From Amorphophallus konjac (lineage: Eukaryota > Streptophyta > Magnoliopsida > Alismatales > Araceae): a stretch of DNA of 64,000 nucleotides. A program made the position numbers and the translations under genes. Where the stretch lies: contig CM040121.1 in assembly GCA_022559845.1 (NCBI GenBank), positions 345,872,243 to 345,936,242 of the forward strand. Reading direction: 5' to 3'. The notes beneath the pieces were generated by a model. That model saw nothing but the letters and a program-made list of their open reading frames with translations, was not told the origin of the DNA and did not search any database. Below, piece by piece: positions 54,745-64,000 of the stretch (position 1 is its first letter; every line of letters starts with the position of its first letter).

Positions 54745-57440
54745 CAATCTTATTTTGCAGGGATGTCTTGTGATGGAAGAAGCTGTCAATAGAATAAAAA
54801 TCCTCCAAGGCAAGAAATTTGATGAGCTAGTGTGGTAATACATTCCACTCTTACTTCCACGTGTGAATAACAATCTTTTGCAGTTGTTCACAGAATCTTC
54901 TATAGTTACACTCGTCACTTTTTGTGAATAAAAGTTGAACTTTACACATAGAGCACACACACTTTACATCTTATACATATCACATCTTTTTGCACACTTG
55001 TTAATACAAATACAATTCAGTCATCTATCACCTTGATGTACAGACTTGCATATACTTCATATTCGTGTGCATGAATGCCATGATTCATCGATATATAAAA
55101 TGACGTCAGTGGAAAGGTGGATTAAGTCCACCTGGAAGCTTTCATTATGCGTGAGTATGGTCTTCGGACCTACGTTCTCCGCCACGTACCGATAATCAAC
55201 TTACTTGAATGCACCATTTTGACATGCTTGAGTGTATATCATATACATCCGTTACTTTTTGAACTCTTATACGACCGAACAACCTTGTTAAATAAATTTG
55301 CATTGATCCAGGCATGAATGCCCCATGACACATTTTAACAAGGACATTTTGGTTTTCAACCGTGCATACACTTAGGGGGAGACAAAACCTTAAATAGACT
55401 AATTCATCTACTACTATCTATTCAATCACTCACTTCATATGGAACTTTGATACAACTGACTTCATTCAATAAGGATCTATGTTATTCCACTCAACACTTT
55501 TAAGGATTCTTAAACCCCTACATTAAAGACTAGTGACTCGTGAGGAAAAATCTGTCAGTCCCACCAAAAAAAAAATTGAATAAGTGTGATTTGACATCGA
55601 GTACATTGGGAATCTCCTTTGAAATAAAGGAGGAAACTCGCATCGGAAAGTGTCTTATCCACATTATCATAAATGACGATACCGAGTAATCGAGAATTGC
55701 CCCTGAGACAAAGGGCATGCCTCGTGCCAAAAGGTTAGTCATGTTGCTATTTAAAATATACATATACAAAAATGTATGGGACTATGCGAAGCTACCAAAA
55801 GCTGAGCATTATGAATTGAACTGTAGGGAGGAGAGATTCTTGGTAGTGTTCCTTAGAACATGTGATTATCCATATTGCTTTGAAAGTCATTCCTCATTGT
55901 TCACATGTTGAATCTGAGCTTGATTGTTTGAATGTATTTCATGAATTAGTCAATTTTCAGTGGTTATGTAGTATAACTTTTTGTAAGCACAACCTTGTTA
56001 ATATGGTTCATGGTCTAATTGCTCAAATCAATTGCATTCTTCTTATACCTATCCCTAAGGGACCTTCATGCTTGATCTTATACCTAAGTATGCTTGCTTG
56101 TCTACCTGCATGCTTAAAATGCATAATAAGAACTTGATTGTTGAACCCCCACAATTGGAGTACACAACTCACTTTAAATCTGCATATCCCACTCATATTC
56201 CTTGAATTTCTTCTAAAATGAGGCTTGTTGAAGAGAAAACCATGAAAGTTTGACAGTAGGACTGAGTTGATTAAATTTACTCTCATGTAATTGACTAGAA
56301 ATTGTAATGGGTGAATGGAATACAAAATCTGGCTGAACTGTCTTGTGTGTTAAGTTACTGCACTGATATTGTGTTCATTGCTCGGACTTTGTCTCACATT
56401 GCATTGACAATGATTTGTAATGCACAGAGCTAGTAAGTTGCATTGGGTAACTTTAACATTTCTTAATCATGAGCTCATTGCACTATTCAGAATGAAGGAG
56501 TCAAGATAAGCAATTTTGGGTTTGATGCTACCTCATAAGGATGAAATTGCCTTGCTCAAATCTGGTTTTATTCATTGTAATATTTTAGTCTCAATGATTT
56601 ATGATGGATATTAGAAATGAATGCTTGAATGTTTAATTGAATTGATCATCCAATTATGGTTATTTGATTTCCCTTGTCCAAGATCAATTTCCCAGTTGAA
56701 CAACCCACATATTGCCCAATTTTTGTTTATAATTTCGTGGATATCATGGTTTGTTCATGTGGCCATGAATTCCCTTCATTTCATTTGGACTTTCAAAGTG
56801 CAGAAGAAGTGTCGATCCCTAAGGTCGACCGCTTTACCCTGTGTCCCTCTTTTTCTCGCGGGATAGAACAGTCTCTAAAATGTGTCGACCCACAAGGTCG
56901 ACAGTTTTGTTTCGGATCCCGATTTGTGAACCGGACCGTCGGGTTCACTCCTCACACCATTCACTCACTTGGCTCAAACCCAAGGTGACTTGGTTCTCTT
57001 TTTGGTCGAACCTAATCAAACTATCCACCCTAAACCCCCTTCTCTACTTCTTAAACCCAGTCACCAACCCATTCCCTTCAACCCTAAACATCTTCCACCT
57101 CCATCCCGTGGGTGATTCTTCCTCCTCTCTGGAGCAACCGCGGCGTTCCTTCCTCTTCCCAAGCATCCACGGCTGCTCTTCTCCACTCTTCCTCCAGCAC
57201 TCGTTTCATTCCGTCCACGCCACCGCTTCCAAGAGAACCATCCGGCGGGCGGTGGCGTTCGCCCCTCTTCCTGTTGAAGCAGTTGTGGCACCCTCCTTTG
57301 AAGCTCATCCTTTTGGAGAAGTTACTGTTTGTGGCTTGAAGTTCAGCTAGTTCAGAGGAAGCCCTCCATCTGCTCGAAGGTCTCACTGCTGCGTCTCCGT
57401 CCACCATCTGCTTGCGTTAATAGCTGTCTGAGCTGCACAT
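54745..57440 (+). other. F downstream region without recognisable pol
   Basis: No GAG-pre-integrase, integrase, RT or RNase H motif is seen in any frame. A Sirevirus-like purine tract (ttagggggagac) occurs at about 55368. Palindromic units TGTCGACC/GGTCGACA (about 56883-56904) and a weaker one at 56813-56833 resemble those of the F LTR. A pyrimidine-rich stretch (57000-57130) precedes an ATG at 57441. Open frames such as 56841-57350 look like chance. Confidence 0.5.
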
Positions 57441-57617
57441 ATGGCACCCAAGAAGAGATCAGTGCTGGAAAGAGAAGAAGTCCGCATCCAAATCGAGTTA
57501 CGGTGCAAAGATAAAAAAGCCCAGGCTCAGAGAAATAAAAGAGCTGCTGAGACAAAGATGCTGGTTGAACGAAAGGTGTTGCGTCCTCGTGCCGTTGATT
57601 TTAGGAGTATCAAAACT
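57441..57617 (+). pseudogene. Unknown basic/charged open frame cut by B3
   Basis: ATG at 57441 opens 59 codons (MAPKKRSVLEREEVRIQIEL..., ending KVLRPRAVDFRSIK) before B3 inserts at 57618; residues after that come from the B3 LTR. It is rich in Lys, Arg and Glu. Some Sireviruses carry an additional (env-like) frame downstream of pol, and this could be the start of such a frame. That is inference from position only. Too short to assign. Confidence 0.35.
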
Positions 57618-60600
57618 TGTAGCAACCCTCATAAATTTAAAAGGAATAAATAAATCAAAATAGATTAAAAGATTTAGTAAATAAACGAAACAGCTTAGAA
57701 TAAAAATAATTAAACCCTGATGAAAATAATGCCTCAGATATAGGCGCTACTTTAAAATAAAACGCCCTTACCTAAGGCGTGTTTTGAGAAAGGATGGCCA
57801 CACATCAAGGCGTCAAATTGCAAACGACCAAAATAAATAAAAAGGGCAAGTTAGCGTAACGTCCCTTGCGTGGACGCGTTTCAACAAGAAACGACGCTTG
57901 ACAAGGCGTCAATTTAAATTCGACGCCCTGACCTAGGTCGCTAATTCAGTTCGAGTTTCGTTCGACCCCGGAGTCTATCCAGGGTAAGTTGATAACTATG
58001 AGAAAGAGTTCGAATATAGTAATAACTCTATCATGGAAGTATTACTTCCAATCGAACACTAACCTTATTAGGATTTCCAATATCTTATAAATAACCTTCT
58101 GCTTGAACCGAGAACGCTATTTGGCGTTCGGAGTTTTCAAAGGTATGCGTAGAACAGCAGGTTCTTCTTCTTCCTTCTTCCTTCTTCCTTATATTGTGTT
58201 CGATCAACGCATGAAGAACTAATGATTCTTCATACTCTTCTCTGATTACAGGTTGAAAGCTGCTGTCTTCCGAAGAACAAGTAAGTTCTTTCCCCTTGCT
58301 TTCGGTTACGTATAAGAAGATTTTAATATCTTCTTCTTCGTTCTTCTGTCTCTACAGGTTGTCTGTAGAAGTGAACCCAGTTGATTGAAGTATTGAGGAT
58401 TCTTCATCTACATCCTCTTATTTACCCTTGCTGCTGCTATTAGGATCGAAAGCTTCAAAAAGACTCTGTTTATAAAACAGAGTATCGTTCAGAACCTACA
58501 TCTGTTCATCCGTCAGTTTATCATCATCAAGGTAGGTTTTCTCAAGCACTGTAGCCCAAATCACCATAACAACTATATTAAACCATATATATTAGTTCAT
58601 GCATATAGTTTTCACGAGTTTTAAAAGTTCTATTGTTGGAAAGAAACGCCCTTTCCAAGGGCGCTAATTTTATACGCGACCCAGACTAGGGCGCTATTTA
58701 AATAAACGACCCTGACAAGGTCGTCAATTCAAAAGATTTGACGCCCTGTACACAGACGTCAATTTAATTACCTGATAATTACCCATGTTAATTAGTCCAA
58801 TATTCACTTAAACATGATTCTAAATCCGTGCATCCTGATATTATCCTGTCATGACCATATCTCGTTTTCTGGAAATTTCAATACTTGAAAAAAATTGTAA
58901 ATTCTTGAAATACACGACCCTGTATAGGTCGTCTCTCACTTAACTAACGCCCCTATTCAGGGCGTGAATTGAAAAGTAACGCCCCTGTCCAGGGCGTGTT
59001 TCTGATAAATTACTGAAAATATATATTCTGCAAAAATAGAGGTAAAGAATGAACGACCATTGTATACGTCGTCAAATTTTAATTAAACGCCCCTTACCAG
59101 GGTGCGTTTTCGGTAAAATACGGAAATATTAAAAATTTGCAAAAATGTAAAATAGATAAACGCCCTTACTGAAGGCGTTAATTACTTGAGTAGTGACTTT
59201 ACTTAAGTCGTTATTTTCCTGTAAAAATGTTTTTACCCTGTTTCTGATAACCGATGGTTTCAATATATCTATATATATGTATATCGGCACTATATCTCCA
59301 CTCCGTGAGTATAGTCCCACGTTTCATGATGTTTTATCGATCACCCTCAATTCTCATTGACATACAAGCTCTCCATTGGATATTCCGTTCCTTTGGACTA
59401 GCGAGTTAGTCATAGAGACCTCCGTAAGACTCCTCGTACCTTGGATTCCCTCAAGGTCGACTGAGCTGGTTGTACCCTGAAAACCCATTACACTATTGAA
59501 TGCCATGTCACTCTAAAGAAAACATGGTATACCAGCCCTTATGATATGCAAGAGTATATCATGAGAATTCTTAATGGGATGATGATATCATGCCATTTGT
59601 TGATGTTCTTGTGGACCTCAATTCTATAATAAGAATGAGGGTATCTTGTCTTTGATGTACTGTTCATGTGGACCTCAATTCTATATAAAGAATGTCCATA
59701 CTTGTTTGTCATGGTACCCGAGTTAAGGGAACCAAATTCCACCTAGTTTCATCGTTCATCGTGATTGTACCATTGTTATCGCCTATCTATGTCCAATGTC
59801 GTATTTTTGGACTCCATTCTCTCAAAGTTATCCTACGTGTCTACAAGCTTAAATTGTTGAAATTCCCTATTGGCTATATATATACAAGAGTGAATGTCAA
59901 ATATACATGATAAATGCCTGCGCATATAGGGCCCGATCTAGTCCTGGGAGGAGCACCCGAAAGTACTTGTGCCCATGGGAGTTGAATGATAAGGTATCTG
60001 GCATTATACCGAGTGCATGACTAGCTTGATTGGACATTCCACACAAATCTTGTACTTGACTCGTACTTGACTTGACATGAATTGCGTGACCCGAGAAAGG
60101 GTAATTACTTGCTTGCTTGATACATGATAGCCAAAGTTCTTGACATGACTTGCTAAAAGTACTTGCTTGAATATCTTGACATCTTTTCTTGAAAGCTCGT
60201 GACTAGTTCATCTTGCGGTCTTGTTGATAAATTCTCGCTCCATCTTGTCGTTTTATGCGAGCATGCATAGCTATAGTACATTCATGAAAATGTAATTATT
60301 TAAACCCCTTGCTAGCGCTTGAGATATAATTTCCTACTGAGCGTTCGCTCACTCCGTGTGTTCCCTACTTTTCAGGTAAGTCCGACGAAGAAGGTCAATC
60401 TGATGGGGAAAGTCAAGAGTGAAAGAGCTAGAGCTTTTCCAAGTGTCATCTAGTCTTTTTTCCTATTTTCTTGAGTCGACTATGTACTTTTCTCTTTTTT
60501 GAATAGAGTATTGGATTTGTAATAGTCCATCCATTATGAAATAATGGATTGGGTTATCTTTCTATTTTACGCATCTCTGTTTTGGTGTCGAATACACTAC

Positions 60601-60671
60601 TACTCTGATTGACATGATTGATATAAACTCGTCGCGCATATCCGAGTATCTTCCGCACTCGGGGCGTGACA
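57618..60671 (+). repeat. B3 5' LTR, 3.05 kb
   Basis: Begins TGTAGCAACCCTC and ends GGGGCGTGACA. TATA TATAAAT at 58086-58092; shared block 59923-59993; GAGCG-TT-CGCTC 60339-60350; CAG|GTAAGT at 60373-60381. Confidence 0.92.
57731..59212 (+). repeat. Hairpin array in B3 5' LTR
   Basis: About 16 units parallel to those of B2. Examples: ACGCC/GGCGT (57762-57766/57776-57780), ACGACC/GGTCGT (58914-58919/58927-58932), AACGCC/GGCGTT (59159-59164/59174-59179), GACTT/AAGTC near 59194-59208. Loops and many stems differ from B2 units, yet arms remain complementary. Confidence 0.78.
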
Positions 60672-60678
60672 GTTTTTG

Positions 60679-60690
60679 TGGTATCAGAGC
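60679..60690 (+). other. B3 primer-binding site (tRNA-iMet)
   Basis: TGGTATCAGAGC, intact, seven bases after the LTR end (gtttttg), the same spacing as in B2. Confidence 0.9.
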
Positions 60691-60845
60691 CTAGGGTATT
60701 CAATTCCTAGGAAAAATCCAAGTCCAAGGATAAGTTTTAAACCTTCAACCAGTGAGATTGGGTAGAACCAAGGGTTAAAGTTAACATTGTATATGAATCT
60801 TTAAATACAAGCACATATTAATCTAGTTATTGTAATTGTAGGATA

Positions 60846-61814
60846 ATGGCTGTCGAACGTGCTCAATGGCGCAACATGCAGCGTACCCTTCAAGGCATGA
60901 CTCAAGTACTGCAGCAAGTAACACTAGGAGGTGGACAACGAGCAGGAAGTCTCCACCAGACTTTCAAGAACATGAACCCACCCAAGTTCACGGGTTCTAC
61001 TGATCCAGATGACGCTGAACACTGGATTAGGGAAACAGAACGAATATTCCGTGTTATGCAATGCACGGATCAAGATAAGGTCTTATTAGCTACTTTTCAG
61101 TTAGAAAGGGATGCTAGATGCTCGTGGGAATCAATAGAGGCTACTATAAATCAAGATCAGGTTTCGTGGGAGGAATTCGTTGAACACTTCAACGCGAAAT
61201 ATTTCTCGGACCGAGTTCAGGAAAAGAAGGCTGCAGAATTTGCTGCATTAAAGCAACGATCTTTGTCAGTGGCCGAGTATGAGGCCCAATTCTCTAGATT
61301 GTCTCGATACGCTAAGCATCTAGTTAGCATCGAGAAAATGAAAGATAGGAGGTTTCTAAATGGGCTCAGGCCCCAAGCTATTACTCAACTGGCGCCGATG
61401 GACATTCAAGTCTACTCGAAAATAGTACGCCGAGCTCAACTATTAGAAGATGCCACGGAACTGTCTGATAGGATTCGTGGTAAGGATAAGAAGGAACAAG
61501 TTACAGGTTCGGGTTCCTTTAAACCCAACTTCAAGAAAAGGCCTAGCAATGGAGGTATTCCCTCGCAAGACCAAAAGTTCAAGAAGACCAAGCCCTTCTC
61601 TATCACCACTACCTCTCCAAATACAGTATGCAAACATTGTGATAAAGCGGGTCATAGAGCAGAAGAATGCTGGAGGAAACTGGGAGCATGTCTCCGTTGT
61701 GGGAGTCGTGAGCATTGGATTCCCGATTGCCCACTACTTAACGACCAAGCCGTTGACGGGAAGTGCCCAGTAACCAAGAATGCTCGTCTTCATGCAATCA
61801 AGGAGACTGAGTAG
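60846..61814 (+). CDS. gag: B3 gag (322 aa to an in-frame stop)
   Basis: Intact Gag from [17 protein letters not shown]: capsid region with [29 protein letters not shown] and [33 protein letters not shown]; a basic linker; two complete CCHC knuckles, [14 protein letters not shown] and [14 protein letters not shown] (about 61630-61730). It ends at TAG 61812-61814 just before protease in the same frame. B2 has no stop here ([12 protein letters not shown]), so the TAG breaks a gag-pol polyprotein. Whether it is decay or a readthrough arrangement cannot be told from one copy; decay is more likely because B2 lacks it. Confidence 0.88.
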   Translation: MAVERAQWRNMQRTLQGMTQVLQQVTLGGGQRAGSLHQTFKNMNPPKFTGSTDPDDAEHWIRETERIFRVMQCTDQDKVLLATFQLERDARCSWESIEATINQDQVSWEEFVEHFNAKYFSDRVQEKKAAEFAALKQRSLSVAEYEAQFSRLSRYAKHLVSIEKMKDRRFLNGLRPQAITQLAPMDIQVYSKIVRRAQLLEDATELSDRIRGKDKKEQVTGSGSFKPNFKKRPSNGGIPSQDQKFKKTKPFSITTTSPNTVCKHCDKAGHRAEECWRKLGACLRCGSREHWIPDCPLLNDQAVDGKCPVTKNARLHAIKETE

Positions 61815-64000
61815 GTAGAAGGAGGCGGCTTAGTGGAAGGTACATTGAAAGTTTGTTCCAGGAATGCATATATCTTAATTGATACTGGTGCATCGCATTC
61901 TATTGTTTCTAAGAAGTTTGCTGACCCATTACCCCTAGAATCGGAATGGATAAAGTTAGTTTTGTCTACTCCTCTGGATGATGAGACTGATATTACACAT
62001 CATTACCAAAACTGCGAAGTATTGGTTCAGGGTAGAAATCTCCCTATTGATCTCATATGTTTAGATCTGAAAGAGTATGATGTTATACTAGGGGCAGATT
62101 GGTTATCCAAGTATCAGGCAATGGTTGATTGCCGCAATAGTAAGGTTACATTGAAGGAATTTCCAGAACTAATATTTACTAGCCCCAAGAGTCGGAGCAA
62201 ATCCCCTATTATTTCAGCTCTCCGAGCTAGCAAGCTCATCAGGAAAGAATGTACATCTTTCCTTGCCTTTGTCACAGTTAAAGAAGCTAAGAAAGCTAAG
62301 TTAGAAGACATTCCAGTGGTACAAGAATTTTCGGACGTGTTTCCGGAAGATTTGTCGGGATTACCCCCGCAAAGAGAAGTGGCCTTCACCATTGACTTAG
62401 TCCCTGGTGCTGGTCCGATTTCAAAGGCACCTTATAGGATGTCACCTGCTGAACTCAAGGAGTTAAAGGAGCAATTGATGGAACTCATTAAGAAAGGATT
62501 CATTAGACCAAGTACTTCCCCGTGGGGAGCGCCTGTATTATTTGTAAACAAGAAAGACGGATCCATGAGGTTATGCGTCGACTATCGACAATTGAATCAT
62601 CTCACTATCAAGAACAAGTATCCACTGCCGAGAATCGATGAATTGTTTGATCAAATTTCAGGATCCATGTACTCTTCCAAAATTGATCTTAGGTCCGGAT
62701 ATCACCAACTACGAATCAAGGATGAGGATATTCATAAAACCGCATTCAGAAGCAGGTATGGCCATTATGAATTTGTTGTTATGCCTTTCGGACTAACGAA
62801 TGCCCCTGCTGCCTTTATGCAATTAATGAATAGTATATTCAGGCCTTATTTGGATCAATTCGTGGTGGTCTTTATTGATGATATATTGATTTATTCCAAG
62901 GCCAAGGAAGAGCATGAGGAACATTTGAGGATTGCATTACAAATATTGAGAACAAACCAATTATATGCAAAACTTAGCAAGTGTGAATTCTGGCTTGAAG
63001 AAGTGACTTTTCTCGGACATGTTATATCAAGGGATGGCTTGTCTGTAGACCCATCAGAGGTTGAAGCTGTAAGGAATTGGCAAAGACCGACCAATGCTAG
63101 CGAGATCCGAAGTTTCTTAGGTCTTGCCGGCTATTACAGGCGATTCATCAAGGATTTCTCTAAAATCGCCGTGCCACTTACGAGGTTAACCCGCAAGGAG
63201 ATCCGTTATGAATGGGATGAGGAATGTGAGAGAAGCTTCCAAACTCTCAAGGATCATCTTACTACAGCTCCTATCTTAGCATTGCCAATTGAAGGAGAAA
63301 AGTTCGAGGTATACACTGATGCTTCTGGCATTGGCCTCGGGTGTGTTCTAATGCAACAAGGGAAGGTTATAGCCTACTCTTCTCGTCAATTAAAGAAGCA
63401 TGAAGAGAACTACCCCGTCCATGACTTAGAATTGGCCGCGGTAGTATTTGCACTCAAAATATGGAAACATTATCTTTATGGAGTACAGTTTACTGTATAC
63501 TCCGATCACAAGAGTCTCAAATATCTCTTTTCACAGAAGGAACTAAGCATGAGACAAAGACGATGGCTAGAATATCTCAAGGACTTCGACTTTAATATAC
63601 AATATCATCCCGGAAAGGGTAATCATGTAGTAGATGCCCTTAGTCGAAAGCCAAGAGCACTGTTAGCCAATTGTCTGATTCAAGAATGGAAATTGCTAGA
63701 ACAATTCTCTGAACTCAATATAAGCATGGACACGGACCCTAGATGTGTCACATTATCTCATGTAAGCATACAGTCAGATTTATTATCTGAGATACAAGCA
63801 CTTCAAGATGATGATCCTGCATTAGTAGAAATCAAGGGCAGATTAGAAGGACAATCGGACTTCCAACTAGCTTCTGATGGAAGATTAATGTTCAAGAATA
63901 GAACTTGTATACCGGACTGCCCAGAATTGAAAAAGAAGATCTTAGATGAAGCTCACAGATCAAGGTATACGATTCATCCTGGATCTACCAAGATGTACCA
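61815..64000 (+). CDS. pol: B3 pol, partial (protease, RT, RNase H, start of integrase)
   Basis: Same frame as gag, and I see no stop up to the window end. Protease IDTGASHSI (about 61877); [13 protein letters not shown] (about 62680) and [10 protein letters not shown] (about 62872-62900); RNase [11 protein letters not shown] (about 63312), HDLELAAV and [10 protein letters not shown]; the start of the integrase zinc region ([10 protein letters not shown], about 63955). Oddities: FVNKKDG where B1/B2 have FVKKKDG, and SMYSSKIDL where B2 has [11 protein letters not shown]/RNase H key residues are present. Confidence 0.88.

Larger units (their letters stand above)
50750..57617 (+). mobile_element. 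Element F: Sirevirus-like Ty1/copia element, gag present, pol not seen
   Basis: 5' LTR 50750-52912, PBS 52915-52926, gag remnant 52982-54744, then about 2.8 kb without a recognisable protease, integrase or RT. B3 is inserted at 57618, so the right part and 3' LTR are off the window. Sirevirus assignment rests on the LTR end (attcaccccccctctag), the long coiled-coil Gag with zinc knuckles and a C-terminal KMAWVPKT motif, and palindromic LTR repeats. Confidence 0.75.
57618..64000 (+). mobile_element. Element B3: Tekay/Del-like chromovirus, 5' part
   Basis: LTR 57618-60671, PBS 60679-60690, gag from 60846, pol open to the window end. Preceded by aaact (57613-57617), the expected target duplication; the right copy is off the window. 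LTR and protein are close to B2. No deletion is seen in RNase H, where B2 has one. Confidence 0.9.

Noticed and set aside
56841..57350. 169-codon frame as a host gene
   Set aside because: Biased composition, overlaps an opposite-strand frame of similar quality, has no recognisable domain, and sits between Sirevirus-like palindromes and an interrupted frame.
61812..61814. Programmed readthrough stop between gag and pol in B3
   Set aside because: B2 has sense codons here and B1 has its stop elsewhere, so simple decay is more likely.

Overview
This window is a deeply nested, gene-poor block of plant nuclear DNA made almost entirely of LTR retrotransposons. I see no host protein-coding gene that I can defend. 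The plant assignment rests on four things: chromovirus-type Ty3/gypsy gag-pol, initiator-Met tRNA primer sites (TGGTATCAGAGC) on every element, a Cassandra-type 5S-rRNA-bearing LTR, and a Sirevirus-type Ty1/copia gag. The density of nested, multi-kilobase LTRs suggests a large-genome angiosperm. The species cannot be read from the sequence.

Layout, using labels local to this report. A1 (1-3923, minus strand): 5' end of a long-LTR element whose internal region runs off the left edge. B1 (3924-16948, plus): Tekay/Del-like chromovirus with a rearranged 5' LTR, gag-pol at 8672-13034 and a 3' LTR at 13133-16948. One Cassandra internal-plus-LTR unit (7992-8469) is spliced in exactly at B1's primer-binding site. 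E (16954-23451, minus): gag-only TR-GAG-like element. D (23452-23747, 47327-49597, 49598-50749, plus): the old host element, with a Gag-like N-terminus, a proline-rich part, an unknown region and a 3' LTR. A2 (23748-47321, plus, TSD ctccc): sits inside D and has 3.3-kb LTRs but only about 0.4 kb of internal DNA. Its 5' LTR is split by C (25780-32285, minus) and its 3' LTR by B2 (35518-45505, plus, TSD atctt). F (50750-57617 and beyond, plus): Sirevirus-like element inserted in D's 3' LTR, with gag but no recognisable pol. B3 (57618-64000 and beyond, plus): a third Tekay-like chromovirus inserted in F and running off the right edge.

Insertion order inferred from nesting: D is oldest. A2, E, B1 and F inserted into or beside D. 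C and B2 inserted into A2, B3 into F, and A1 into B1. All coding regions are damaged. Almost all in-frame stops can be explained by C-to-T change on one strand or the other (CGA/CAG/CAA to TGA/TAG/TAA, TGG to TGA/TAG), as expected of methylated, silenced repeats.

Three patterns stand out. First, the LTRs of four unrelated families (A, B2/B3, F and, differently, B1) carry runs of short hairpins whose stem sequence changes from unit to unit while the two arms stay complementary. The clearest is nine consecutive hairpins in about 240 bp of the F LTR (52356-52596). Second, the Gypsy-Cassandra chimera at a shared PBS has the structure expected if a one-LTR Cassandra circle recombined there. Third, the non-autonomous elements C, D and E share an identical-arm hairpin (ACTCGAC/GTCGAGT) just upstream of the polypurine tract, and C and D share an unknown repeated peptide motif.
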